A DNA stretch of 64,000 bases, taken from the NCBI GenBank assembly GCA_002914845.1, contig JXTC01000422.1, positions 34,413 to 98,412 of the forward strand, written 5' to 3'. A program made the position numbers and the translations under genes. The notes under the pieces were generated by a model that searched no databases, was not told where the DNA came from, and saw nothing but the letters and a program-made list of their open reading frames with translations. Origin of the DNA: Trema orientale. Taxonomy: Eukaryota > Streptophyta > Magnoliopsida > Rosales > Cannabaceae. This document shows, piece after piece, positions 38,109 to 51,060 of this stretch (its first letter is position 1; the number at the start of each line of letters is the position of its first letter).

Positions 38109-39648
38109 AAATGAAGTGGAAATTCTTAAAACACATCATTGAGAACTTTTAAAACATTTCATATTACAATGGGTAAGAGACAAACAATATAATTCAGGGG
38201 GAAAATGAGGGAAAAAAAAAAAACCCAAAACAAAATGCATACTTTGGACATCAAATCATGTGTTTCTCTAATTAGATGACTGTGTATTAGCTTTATATGT
38301 ATATTAACTACACGTAGCACTTTCCGGTGAACGACAAGAAGTATAAAAGAAGAACAACATAACATTAGTTTGCGGCATTAAAAGTCCAGAATTCTTTAAG
38401 CATGACCATTTAGTATCCGAATTAAATAAATGTTCAAAAATTTACGTGAATTAACCAATCATCCTAGAAACTTGTATGTTAATATGAAATAAAAAGATTT
38501 TTTTAAAGCACACGTCACTCATACGATTTTTTCTTCCTCCAATTTTAGCAGAGTTAACCATTTTGATTAAAATGACGTTATTGTTACTAATTAGCTACAT
38601 TATGGACATACGGACGTTTTGGATATTTAATTAATTCAGGGACCAAATTATAACTGATTTAAGAATTTTTTAAATTCATATATAATAAGAGAAATTCACA
38701 GCCAATATTTGTTTTAAATTTTGTTTTAAAGATACCTGTTTTTGTAGTATATATTTCATATATAAAATATGTGTAGTACACATTTACAATGTAAATTTTT
38801 ACTTATAGTTTAAATTTATTGGGTAAATTTATACATGTAGTTACTCATGAAATATAAACTACGATATACATTTTATGTATTAAATACTTGTGATTTACAT
38901 TTTTCTGAAAATGGGTATAAAAACGAGTGTTGTGAAAATAAATAAAAATAGATATTCATGAAAATATGTTTAACAAAATGGGTATTTTATGAACTTTTCC
39001 TTGTATTATTGAAACATAGGAGTTTTTACAAAATTCCAAGCCTAAATACCAAAAATTGAAAAATATCAAGCTAAATTTTTTGAAAAATTCCAGATTGATT
39101 AAGAAAATATTACTTTTAAAATATTTTTAGAAAAATATTATTTTAAATAAATATTTAGAAAAAAACCACTTCTATTTTTTAGAATTGATATTTTTCAATA
39201 GTACTTATAACCAATCTAATAGTACTTATAACCAATCTAATTACTTGAATAATCAGTCAAATTACCAAGTATCTTATTAATTAGTAAATAATGTTTTTCT
39301 AAATATTTTAAAGTAGTATTGTTCTAATTAAAATTAGAATTTTTTCAATTTTTTTTAAAAAATTACAATAAAAAATCAAATTTCCGCAAAAAAAAATAAA
39401 TATTAAAAAGGCTCAAATCAAATGCTGGACAGTTTACGGGTTCCTTTTCTTCCCAAAGCAAACCCACAAAAAGAGCCGGCAATACTTGAATCGAATGCCC
39501 GTTTTAGTACGACGCATTTCAAAAAAGGTTGCTTGAGTTTAGAGCTCATTCTTCTCCTCCTCATCCTCATCCTCTGAATTCAAACAAGAGTGAAAAGTCA
39601 GTTAAAAGAGAGTACCGTGGGCTAGTGAGTGTTGCATTGGAAGGAAGA
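38109..39648. other. Gene-free region upstream of GCP4
   Basis: AT-rich repeats: 38690-39000 resembles 16060-16690, and 39010-39400 is a third, degraded copy of the TTACTTGA family (CTTATAACCAATCTAATAGT repeated). The last 200 bp are richer in GC and should hold the GCP4 promoter and leader. Confidence 0.45.
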
Positions 39649-42600
39649 ATGCTCCACGAGATTCTGCTAGCGCTCTTGGGTTACACTGGCGATCTCATAA
39701 TCGACGAGAGAGAGCACCACAAATCTCTCGGCATCGGCTTACCTCCTCACGCTCCCATCGCCGACGACCCTACTTTCAAGCTCGCTCCCGACATCTCCTT
39801 CCTCGAACCCACCCAAAGGTTCCCCCCGCAAAACCAAACACTTTTAAAAACTCAACTCTGTTAATTTTACCTGATAATGTATTTTCGGGTCTCTCTCTCT
39901 GTTTGTTTTGGTAGAAAAGAAAACAATCACAATCTACATATAAAACTGGGGAGTGCTTTGCTGATGTGAATGCAGGGATCTGATTGAGAGGATTGTGACT
40001 CTAGGGTTTTATTATCGGGAGCTTGATCGGTTTTCGACCAAGTCGCGGAATTTGAGTTGGATTAGGTCTGCCAATGCCAATGCCAATGCGAGTCCTTTGC
40101 CGACGACTTCTGAGTTGTCCAAAGCGAAAACCGGGAAGCAGAGTGTGTATCGCAGAGCCATCGCGAATGGCATTGTTGAGATTCTCTCAGTCTATAGGTC
40201 GGCTGTTCTCCACATTGAGCAGAAGTTGCTGTCCGAAACTGTCCCCATTTTGGCAACAGTTACTCAGGGACTCAATAAGGTTGCCTTGTTTGTGATGCCT
40301 CTTTCTGTGTGAGTTTTTGTTTTGTTTTTTCGTTTGTGCTTCTTGTGGTTATGTTCTTTTTCTTCTTTTCGGCGTAGTTCTTTGTTCTTTTACCGCCTCT
40401 ATACGAGCTTGTTCTAGAGATTGAGCGTGACGATATTCGCGGTGGTCAACTTCTTAACCTTTTGCACAAACGATGCCATTGTGGAGTTCCCGAATTGCAG
40501 GCGTGCATCCAAAGGTGTGCATCTCCTTTAATTTTGCGTTCCACTATTGGGATTTGTCCCTTAATTTAGGAACTTCATTTTTTTTTTTTTTTTTGGTTCA
40601 TGAGATCATCGAAGTCGTCATTTCATTGAGATTATTAGTATAAGTTAAGCTGGAATATATGCATGGCATTCGCAATTAATTATAAGCTACTGCAATTTTT
40701 ATGATTCTATCATTGTCTGAACAATTATTGTGATTAGAAACTGAAACAATTTTACGTGGCTTATATCCCTTCCCCTTTACTCACCTGCGGACTTTTGGTG
40801 TTTCAAGCATAGGCTTCTTTGGCATGGACATCAGGTTTTGTATAACCAGCTTGCTTCGTGGATGGTTTATGGGACTCTTCAAGATCAGTATGGAGAATTT
40901 TTCATTAGGAGGTAATGCCTGAAGACATTAACTCCTTGGGGATGATAAGAGTTTCATTGTCAAATTTGTCTCTGGTTGAATCTAGTTTGCAATTTTAAGG
41001 ATCTAATATATAAGAAACTTCGTAGCTTGGCTGTTTAGAGATTGTAGAAAAAGATACTTATTTGTAATTGCACCAGTAGATCTGATTTATTTTGTTACTT
41101 GTAAGTCATATTTGCTGCTTAATAAGATATTAATGGTAAATGGTTTATATGTTGTGAAAAATGTATTTCTTACGTTTCCTTTAAAAGTAAATTCACTGCT
41201 ATATTATATTTAAAATTAATAGTTGGTCCAAGTATAGGATAAATATTTGTATACTCTCTCACAAGTTCCTAAAATTCGTGTATGGTAGAACTTTTGTGTT
41301 TATGGTTTTGTTTATTTCTCTTTTTCTAATGCAATTTGCAAGGAACATGAAATTTTTTATTGGCGGTATAACTTTTCAGGCAGGAAGACAGAGATTTAGA
41401 GCTTGGCTCATCTCATTCGGATATATCAGAAAAGTTGGCACGACTATCAACCGATGATACATCTCTAAAAGATTGGCACCTGGGTTTTCATATTTATTTG
41501 GTATGTTGGCTGTCTTTTCTTGTGCATGTGTTGTTATATATTCATACATAATTTCCATCCTCAGCACATTTGTTTCTTAATATCATTTATTGTTATGTTG
41601 ATTTCTTGCCAATGTTCACCGAAGTCATAATATAGGATGCTACTGGCGTCAAGTTTGCTATGGATATTTATTTCTTACCAAAATTTTCTCACTTTCTAAG
41701 GACGCCTAAGGTGACTATGTGAGTATATTAGCGCTCTCTTGTTGTAATTTCACAGTTTTGAAATAAACGTTTAATACATTAGTTTAATTAGTGATATTTC
41801 CTAAGAGAAGACTACTCTCTAACAAGGAAAGGGTGCTATAAATTACATGTGACAATAGTCTACCTATTATTTCTTGAAAGACTCAAAGGGTCTGGAGTAG
41901 CTCTTTCGGCCAAAGTAATTCTTTTATCTCCTTCAATATGGACTCGAAGTTTCTTTACTAGTCCCCAAAGAGAAACTTATTAATGGAATCTAGCCCTGTT
42001 ATTGCATGTTTGATATTGTCTTTCTCTCTTTTGCAGGATATGCTGCCAGAATACATCCACATGCGCGTTGCAGAATCAATTTTGTTTGCAGGTAAAGCCA
42101 TAAGGGTTCTTCGCAACCCAAGTCATGCCTTCCGGTTTCAGGATGCTGTATATCATCAGCAAATGCCAAGGGGCTCTCAGAAATTGCAAGGCTTTACAGG
42201 ACGGTTTCCTTTCCAGAAGGAGCCTTTTGTTGATCAAGAAAAGACTGGAGAAGAATTGCTTCCACAGTCCGAGGCTGATAAGATCGAAGCTATGCTTTCA
42301 GATCTAAAGGTTTCCTTCTACGACCTTTATATTATGAGAGTTCACTTTGTGTGCATTCCTTTCTATGACATATAGCTGTAAGATGTGGTGTAAGATAAAT
42401 TGAGAAAGGAAAGAGAATAGATAAAATAGCAAGAGTGTGTAGAATTAAGGCAGAAGAACTGATCAAGAATTCAAGAGGGACTAAGAATAATCTAGAGGGA
42501 GAAAATATTGATGATTCAATATTCATTCATTCATAATCTGAAAAGCAATTACATAGATGATCTATTTATAAACAGGCAATTGAACACAACTAGGAAGCTG

Positions 42601-45600
42601 AATGAAAACCATGAACTAATGAAAATAGAAAATATAAATCTAGTTACTCAAAATTAAAATAAACCTAATAATTAAATAAAACCTAATAAATTATAATAAC
42701 AAGATAGATGCCTAGTTTATTCTTTTCCTATTCCGCATCAAGATGACAGTTGTATTGCAGTTGATCACTAAACTGAATAATATTATACCACCTTGACAGT
42801 TTAACATTTGTTTCAAGATGGAAGAAATAATCTACGTTTTTCGGTAGTCCTCCAAAGGAATCTAATTCTGGATGAAACTGTGCAGGAATCATCAGAATTT
42901 CACAAAAGATCATTTGAATATGCCGTTGATTCCATCCGGGCTATTGCAGCCAGTCATCTTTGGCAGGTGCTGCATGTGACATATTTAGCTCTGCAATGCT
43001 AACGAGCACAAAATCTAATGTATACCCTTCATTTTTGCAGCTTGTGGTTGTACGAGCTGACCTGAATGGCCATCTAAAGGCACTAAAAGATTATTTTCTT
43101 TTGGCCAAAGGAGATTTCTTTCAGGTATAGAGTGAATTGTCTGGAGACTGTTATCTTCCTTGTATTAGCAAGTAGAAGGTCTGCTAGGTTTTTTTCCCTT
43201 CTAGTGAGGGGAGTAAATATAGTCTGTAAAGGTAGCTCATATAGTTTTCATATTATCATGGGTTGCTATCCTTAGATCCTGCAGGCCCTTATACAGAATT
43301 AACTTTTGTTGTGTGTGCAATACTCAACCTTATGCAATATGGACCTTTCTTGATTTGTGCAGGATTTACAGACTCTAGTAATATGTTTTACGATGTTTCT
43401 ATTTGAAGTGGTTCACAAAACTTTTTCTTTTTTTTGACGTGACATGATTTACCATGCCAGTTATTTCTCGAGGAGAGTCGCCAGTTGATGCGTCTACCTC
43501 CTCGCCAGTCAACTGCTGAAGCTGATCTTATGGTCCCTTTTCAGCTGGTAAGATAAGTACGGAATGATATCTTATATATATATATATGGGCACTAATCCA
43601 GTAGGGTTTCCCCCCCCCCCCTTTTACCTATAGGTATCGTTTTGGCCAGTCAAAATTTATCATGCAGATTTTTTTATAGTAAAAAGTAAGAGAGAGAAAT
43701 AGCATTAATGATGTATGTCTTTTCATGTATATCATTATTGCTGTTGGTTTACTGTTAGATGATGATCCAACGGTTATAAAAAAAATACCTATACATAGGT
43801 AAAAAAGAAAATACCTACTGGATTGGCAGCTTATATATATATATATTCTAATTAGATGAAATATTAATTGCATCTGCTACTTGTTTTGTAAATTTAATAT
43901 TAGTGGTTTAGAAATAGATTTTTGGCACTAATGTAATGCAGGCTGCAATAAAGACCATTGGTGAGGAAGACAAATACTTCTCCAGAGTATCCTTAAGGTT
44001 GGATCCTTTTTCAATTCTTCCAACTCACTTTCTTCATTTCCATTGGATGTGTCTGGAAAAATTGACTGATTTGATTAAAGTCAGCTTAGCAACTTCTGCA
44101 GCTTCATTTTATGGTTTCACGAACAAAGTGTTGCATACTTAACTATCGTTCTCTACCTACTAGGATGCCTTTGTTTGGAATGACTGTTAAATCCTCCCAA
44201 GGAGATTTACCGAAGGACGGGAATTTAGGTGGTACTTCAGAAATAACACTTGATGGCTGGGATGGGATTGCTCTTGAGTACTCTGTTGATTGGCCGCTAC
44301 AATTGTTCTTCACACAAGAAGTACTCTCTAAGTAAGATTCTATCACTGCTGGTGGATGCTATGCTCTCTAGTGCAGGATTTAAGCAACACATTGGAGCAT
44401 GCCCTGATGAATTTAATCACCTTTTATTCTAAAATACTGAAAAAACCAACTGCTTCCAAATATTTGACAGTCTAATTATAATCTTTTTACACATATACAT
44501 GTCTACAATGGTTCTGCTTCAGATACAGCAGGGTCTTCCAATATTTGTTGCGGCTTAAGCGAACACAAATGGAATTGGAGAAATCATGGGCCTCTGTAAT
44601 GCACCAAGATCACACAGATTTTGCCGAACACCGCAATGACCGCATAAATTGCTCAGTATCTCAACAGCGACGACAGCGATCTAGACCAATGTGGCGCATT
44701 AGAGAACATATGGCATTCTTGATTAGAAATCTTCAATTTTATATACAGGTTTTAAGAAATATCTTTTTACTTTCTTCTGGGTTTTTATTTTTTCAAACGA
44801 GATTGGGTCTCTTTAATTAAAACTGCAGAAAAATTATTTACTTATAAGTGGTGATTGCTTCGATCATATTTGTCAGTATACTAAGAGTTAGAAGACTGCT
44901 TATTTATGAAGCTTAGATGCTGAGCTTCTGCATAATCTTAGCATGACTGATGTGTTACTGTCTTAACTTGTCTGAGTATCACGTTAAATTACAATAATAA
45001 AGAAAACATTGAAGTAGTCATGAAAAGACCTTTGAAATATTGTTTAAACTGCAATAGAGAAATAATGATGCCTCTTGCAATCTTTGCATTGCCATTAAGA
45101 TGGTATTATTATAACTACTTTTGGTTCATGTAATTGCATGGATTTATTATTACAATTCATGTTCATAATGTTCCACTTCTCATTCAAAAAGTTTGTGTGT
45201 CTGCCATAGGTGGATGTGATAGAATTTCAGTTTTTGTGTCTAATATTCCATTTCTCATTCAAAAAGTTTTTGTATCTCCCGTAGGTGGATGTGATAGAAT
45301 CTCAGTGGAATGTTCTTCAAGCTCACATTCAAGGTTCTCATGATTTTACTGAACTGGTGGGATTTCATCAAGAGTAAGTCAACATGTAGTTCTGATTGCA
45401 TTGTGTTATCCCTTTTTTTTTTCGGTTAATAATTTTTTAAGAATTATTGATTGCTTCCAAACATATTTGTAACTTATAGAATAGGTTGCTATTTTAATTT
45501 ACTTCTAGAATTATTGATTGCATTGTGTTACTCTGTATCAAGGTAGGAAGCGCTGTAGATTAATATATAATGAGGCAAAGCCACTTTGGTTTCTTAACTT

Positions 45601-46598
45601 TTTGTGCCCACTGTTCTTCATTTCAAATGTCTTCTGGGATGTCCTTGACTAAAAATAATTGTACAGGGACTTACTGCAAATCAGCTCAATATGCATCCAG
45701 GATGGAGCATTTGCTGGGGGAAAATAAAGTTTATCGGACAAAATAATATATAGGTTGCATTTAGAAGACATGGGGTCTATTTTTCTGTACTTGATGTTTG
45801 TTTGTAAGACAAACTCTTCTTTCCTAGTTCTCCACAAAGCAAGTAGTCTGAAAACTTACTCTGTTTGCTCAAGTGATTTGGTTGGACACCTTTATTTTAT
45901 TCAGTTGCTATATTGCTCATCTTTTATATGGTTGCTGAAGCTCCTGATGATATGTCCAAACATTTTCCTACAGGTATTTGTCAGCTTTGATTTCACAATC
46001 TTTCTTGGACATTGGCTCTTTATCAAGAATACTGGATAGCATAATGAAACTTTGTCTTCAGTTCTGCTGGAGCATTGAAAATCAAGAAAGCAGTGCAAAC
46101 ACATTTGAACTAGAACATATAACGGAGGTACATCTGGCTAACATGATTCATGGGTGACATATTCTGATCGAGTTGCCTTTCGTGAATTTGGCATATGTTC
46201 TTCTTTTTCTTATTTCTGACATGGAAAATTTCCTTAACACGTGGACAAAACATAGCTATGCTAAGTCCTTGAGAAGTTTTGATGCCACATTTGAACCCCT
46301 CTTTTTTGGTTGGTTCAGGAATTTAACAAGAAATCGAACTCGTTATACACTATATTGCGCAGTAGCAGGCTTGTTGGGAGTCAGAGGGCCCCATATCTGC
46401 GACGTTTTCTTATGCGTTTGAACTTCAATTCGTTCTTTGAGGTAATATAATGATGAAGGGGATTATCTATAAGACCATACTTCTTTCCTCTGTACTTTAA
46501 TTAACAGCTTGTTGGTCCTCCCTTACCAGGCAACTGCAAGAGGTGTCCTGAATGTTGTCAGACCTCGTCCAACAGTTTCAGTGTTGAATCAGCAATAA
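39649..46598 (+). CDS. GCP4: Gamma-tubulin complex component 4
   Basis: Subunit of the gamma-tubulin ring complex that nucleates microtubules at the nuclear envelope and cell cortex in plants. Sixteen exons: 39649-39818, 39976-40279, 40378-40514, 40813-40911, 41380-41500, 42037-42309, 42886-42966, 43041-43124, 43461-43547, 43942-43997, 44164-44331, 44523-44748, 45285-45373, 45974-46127, 46319-46441, 46530-46598, giving 746 residues in phase, the usual size of plant GCP4. The N-terminus MLHEILLALLGYTGDLI is the typical GCP4 start of the first GRIP domain; the second GRIP domain covers roughly 430-735 with EYSVDWPLQLFFTQEVLSKY and NLQFYIQVDVIESQWNVLQ. The upstream frame is open to 39529 but lacks an ATG. 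Introns 9 and 12 carry, respectively, a MITE and a splice-site duplication. Confidence 0.95.
43588..43830 (-). mobile_element. (TA)n-inserted MITE, copy D, in GCP4 intron 9
   Basis: 243 bp, inverted relative to copies A-C, again bounded by TATATATATA on both sides. Its right end read in reverse is GCTGCCAATCCAGTAGGTAT and its left end is GGGCACTAATCCAGTAGGGT, a clear terminal inverted repeat. The interior has ACCTATAGGTAT, the CATTAATGATGTATGTC region and GATGATCCAACGGTTAT. Copy D has the best-preserved ends of the family. Confidence 0.8.
45163..45303 (+). repeat. 75-bp tandem duplication of the exon 13 acceptor in GCP4
   Basis: The block TTCCACTTCTCATTCAAAAA ... CATAGGTGGATGTGATAGAA at 45170-45225 is repeated at 45247-45303, with GTGGATG starting at 45210 and 45285. 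The downstream copy is the real exon 13 start, since only it continues in frame into SQWNVLQAH. The upstream copy keeps a usable AG acceptor; using it would add 25 in-frame codons, the last of which is the TAG of the real acceptor site. Confidence 0.85.
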
Positions 46599-47048
46599 CA
46601 TTATTTCTCGAGTTTCGAAGTGCGTAAACATATTTACAAGACCATGCCATATGAACAGGATCACTATTATTTTTCGTTGCTGTCCCATAGTTGAAGGAAA
46701 GTTAGACAAATCTACTTGATGCACTAGACTGAACACTGATCTTCAGGACGTCCTATGTGACAGTTGGGTGGTGCAAGTAGAAAATCAACTTGATATCTGT
46801 CTGTTCATCTTAATTTGGTGAGGCTCCTGAGGCATTTTCCATGGGTGACTCGTTGAAGGTGAAGTAGTGATTTTGGTAGGCGGCCTAAAGCTGCGGATTT
46901 GTTCATGTAGCTTGTGACCCTATAGTAACCATCTTATGGTAGTAAGGTTTTTTGGGTTGGTGGCTTGAGTTTGTGGGTCCTAGGTGATTGTTAGCCATCT
47001 TCTACTTGGAAGATTGCTGGTGAATTTTCTTGCATCCTGTTGTGTTGG

Positions 47049-47083
<35 letters not shown>

Positions 47084-48076
47084 AGAGAAGAAGGAAAAAA
47101 AAGCCTTTTTGTATCTAGAAATTTTTTAGCATTTTCCTCAGGTTTGAAGCGTTGTATTATATTTATGAGGTGCTGTAAAGAAAAATGACTTGAGGGTTTT
47201 TACCACATTCATTGGTTATTATATATTTATTTTCTTTTTATTCATGCGCTGGGACCAAGCAGTTAGTAGGGTTGCATGAAAATTTGAAAAAACCAAAGGC
47301 AGCAACAAATCATCTGCTCAAAAACTGAATTTTTGGTGCTATCATCATCGAAGACAAACTTGTGAGAACTTGACAAAACAAAGCTAAGTCTTGATCAGTT
47401 TCGATTTACCATAAATAAGCAATTTAATATTGGGATAATAACATAAATATCTCCTGCATTTTCGTGGAATGCTCAATATATCCTCTCATTTTCAAATATA
47501 ACAAAAATATCTCCTTGATTCGTAATTCTTATTCAGTCAAAATTGGCATAAGAAAAAACAAAATAACGTATCATCTAAACTTATTACTAAACAAATATGA
47601 CTAAAAAAATAATAAATAGTGGTGTGTAGGGAAGAGAAAACAGATAAGAATAAAAATAAGAAGATTTAGTAAATAGAATTCTTATATATACTCTATTTGA
47701 AAGAATATTTTCTTTTCATTTTTTAGCTATTTAACTAATTGTGTTCATAAAAAAGGATATTTGTGTTTTATCCCTTTCATATCTCGTATATACAACCATT
47801 AACATATACAAACCTTAACTTGGGGAGGAACGTAGGAGGCGTGCCTGTAGCGCTGTCTGATAGTCCCACATTGATTTGTAAATCAGAAGAATCTACATTC
47901 TCTAATATTTAATTCTGAGAAATTTTCAGTGGCCTTCTAATTTAAGATTAGATTTAATTTCTTAAATTTTCATTTATTTAGTTATTTTTAGCTGTTCCTT
48001 CCAAAATTAATATGGTTATTATTATTATTTTTTTGGATAATATTATTTTTATACCAAGATTATTAATACGTCAAGG
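46599..48076. other. GCP4 3' region and intergenic DNA
   Basis: Likely GCP4 3' UTR up to about 47200, including a 33-nt A run at 47049-47081, then AT-rich sequence with no reading frame of interest. It separates two genes that point towards each other (GCP4 + and the methyltransferase -). Confidence 0.5.
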
Positions 48077-48266
48077 TTCCGGAAGCTTCCAACTGCCCTT
48101 ACATGCCTTGAAGATGAGTGCCCTTACATGCGATGAGCTGTCCTTGCTTCCAGAAGGTTCTGGAAGTTTCCAACTTGCAACCTAAACTCTTATGTATCCA
48201 GAAGGTTCTGGAAGTTTCCAACTTGCAACCTAAGCTCTTATGTATCCAGAAGGTTCTGGAAGTTTC
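48077..48266. promoter_or_regulatory. Cluster of four heat-shock elements, three in a 48-bp tandem repeat
   Basis: The heat-shock factor site is alternating GAA and TTC blocks 2 bp apart. Here: TTC-GAA-TTC at 48077-48089; TTC-GAA-TTC-GAA-TTC at 48148-48170 (five perfect blocks); GAA-TTC-GAA-TTC at 48201-48218; and the same at 48249-48266. The last three lie in a 48-bp unit (GAAGGTTCTGGAAGTTTCC plus AACTTGCAACCTAAGCTC and so on). Perfect spacing in all of them argues against chance. There is no gene start nearby: both flanking genes end here. The target, if any, is unknown. Confidence 0.7.
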
Positions 48267-48869
48267 CAACTTGCGATCGCCCACTGGGACTTTGACACAT
48301 GGCACACATTGCAATGGACCTTTCTGTATGCATCCTGTGATCTAACTTTAATTTCGATTATTCTCTACTTTGTTTTAATTAATCACAGGTCCCGTTAATT
48401 AATCAGAGCATGTGGTCAAATCCCGAACACCTTCTATTTTGACACTTTGTTCAAATTTATATTGTATTTTGGTTATTATCAATATTGACCTTTAGGTTTG
48501 AAATCTATTACAAACTTATACCTTAATACCAATTTAGAGCAGTTAATTTACCAATATGCTGTTTAAAAAAATTAAAAATAAGTCATATAAATTTATAACA
48601 AATATTAAATTTAATGATGATTGTTGATAATAACCAAAACATAAGGTACAAATTTAACAAAGTGTTAAAATACATGGTATAAAAGTGATATTATCACTTT
48701 TTTCTTTTGAGATAGTTGGTACATGTTGTTATAGAGAATTCTGCTCATTGAGCTTCAAGCATGCAACTGTCCTTCTTTATCCGAATATTTTATGACATTG
48801 AAGAACCACTCATGAAATTCAAAGAAGACTTTGTAGTCTTGTAGATATCGGAGGCATGCTTGGTTTAAT
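48267..48869. other. Intergenic DNA downstream of the heat-shock cluster
   Basis: AT-rich; contains an ATTAATTAATC-type short repeat near 48380-48400 and no reading frame I would support. The right part is probably the 3' UTR of the minus-strand methyltransferase. Confidence 0.45.
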
Positions 48870-51060
48870 TTAAAGCTCCTCAAAACCTTCTTCATCCCCT
48901 TCTTCTTCGAGTCTTTGAAATTCACGTCTCCATGTTTCCATCTGACGGACACGCAAACAAGTTTGAAATTCCCAACCATAAATGTAGTTTGCAAATTTTT
49001 TGAACAGAAAAATGTGTTAATGTAAATCTCTAACAACCCTGTTCACAAGTATACCAAAACCCTCGTAGTAACAATGATCGAAAAACGAAAGAAAAAAAAA
49101 AGGAAGAAAATCAAAAGAAAAAAATAAGAAGAAGAAAGAAAAAAAGACACTCTTAGTATAAGCAATGACAAAACAAACTCTATAAGGATAGTATACAACT
49201 ATCATCTTACTTGATCATCAGAAAACCGCAACTGTTCTGAAACAAACAATACATTATTGTAGTTTCCTGGTGCTAACGACTTCCCTAATCTCCTTGCAAC
49301 TTCGTCGTGTTGAATTATCTCCACTCGGAAGCCATTGCTTAAAAACAGCTTTTCTATCCATTGCCTTGTACTACACTGCACAAGAGACAATAACTCAGGT
49401 GGTGTCTTCGTTGACAAAGGGGGGAGGAAAAAATCCACTTCGGAATTTAGAGAAGTAACCTCCGCTTTTTTATCGGTTTCTGCCAACCAAGCAGGCAATT
49501 CGCCCAAGAAAAAACATCCGTTTGCGGCCAAACCACTTACTACGACCAATATTTTTTCAAAACTGGACAAAGTCATCACAGGCAGTCCCTGTATTAATAA
49601 ACCAAAATCAACCTCCTCAGCTCCTTATGCTAAAGAGAATGAAACATGGATTTTGAGAGAGTGAAAACCTGAATCACCTGTATGGCCCAGACACTAGGCC
49701 GAATTCCATTAAAGCCTTTTGCTTGCAGAGTTTGCTGGACATTGGAGGACTCCAATGGAATATGACGGAAGAAGCAACCTTTTGGAATTTTAGCCCCATT
49801 CCCTGATGCATTTTAGGAAAATATCCCTATCAGAACAAGTTACACAGCTTAGTGCATGACAAAAGAAAGCATATATACCTAAAAACACTTAAATCGTCAT
49901 AGTTCACCAAATTGTAAGAATGACAGGACGATATCCATGAAACATTTTAGTGCCCTTGTTGCTAAAATGAATTTTCAAGACATGCAAAAACAACAGGACG
50001 ACAATGTCAACAGTATTTATAAAATCCAAAACTTTAAGCATTTCCCATACTAAAAGCAGCTATTTTATCACTTAGCGCCCTTGCCTGATTTTACGAGAAG
50101 ATTAATATACATTGACGACGGAGTAAGCAATAACAACATTAAACAGTTTTCCTGAGAGTTCTCAAGTTGTCTGCAAACTTCTCAAAATTCAAAAGTGTCA
50201 CTTGAACCCGAGGGAAATCCGCAATGTCCAAAGTGGCAACAATGTTATGTAACTAAAATTGTCAATGAAAGCATACCTTCAAGCTTTTGAGCTGCTGTAT
50301 TGAATATTTTATCTGGGGATATATCGAAAATCATAGTCGAGGTTGGCCAGCTAAGCCTATAAGGCCGTGTGTCCATGCCATCCGTTAACAAAACAACCTG
50401 CAAGCTCAAGACCAAGAACAGCACACTTGAGCTTCAAAGAGATATGTAAAGAAGTACTCATTCTTCGTCTCCTGGTGCAGGCTAATCACCTGCTTTAGTC
50501 CATCAATTTGGTTCACATAACGAAGCAATTTATCATCTATGAATTTAGTTGCCACGAGATAGTGAAGCGAACATTGCTTCGCATCCAGCTGAGTCTCAGG
50601 AGAAACAAAGCAACCCGCATATGGATCCAGAAAAAGAGGCTCTGCATTTGCAAGAGAAGTATCCTTGAGTCATTTCTCTTGAAAAATAACAAAGTAAGAG
50701 CCAGCAAACGAAACTGGTACATGGTCAACTTTTACCTCTAAGAATATTTCTGTGTCTCAAAACAAGTGTTACCAAAGAGAACACACAAGACGATTGAGCT
50801 AACTGTTCGATGAATTGCCTGAATGAAGAAATGGCGCCATTTAATGGAAGAAAGAGGAAAATGGGCTCACCTGGTTGATGGGTCTCCTGCAAACGCAGAG
50901 AAGCGGCTTTAATGGCAGCTTGGAGTAATGGGTCATTTTCATCGTTGACTTTTGCTCTCAACCTGCCATTTTTATTTGAATATGTCTTTGAAGTGTAGGC
51001 TATAGATCGCCGGAAGATAACAGTGGGTGGAGTATGAGAAAATCTCACAATACATTCCAT
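48870..51060 (-). CDS. SAM-dependent methyltransferase, leucine carboxyl methyltransferase-like family
   Basis: Six exons on the minus strand: 51060-50871, 50641-50490, 50397-50277, 49802-49678, 49588-49211, 48941-48870, joining in phase to 345 residues. The SAM-binding motif is VVLLTDGMDTRPYRLSWP near residues 115-132, which fits the LCMT/PPM family pattern (G-x-DTR-x-YRL); DPYAGCFV near 69-76 and the FDISPD acidic segment after motif I are also typical. The N-terminal 35 residues are basic and hydroxylated (FRRSIAYTSKTYSNKNGRLR), suggesting a plastid or mitochondrial target peptide. The C-terminus is acidic (EEEGDEEGFEEL). Substrate unknown: plants have several such putative O-methyltransferases without assigned function. 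I give no symbol. Confidence 0.85.

Noticed and set aside
42370..42790. Possible solo LTR in GCP4 intron 6
   Set aside because: The sequence resembles retrotransposon ends in style (short AT-rich words, CTATTTATAA), but I found neither TG...CA termini nor a target duplication.
48755..49036. 93-codon minus-strand frame at the end of the methyltransferase
   Set aside because: It is in a different frame from the real last exon (48941-48870), which closes in phase.
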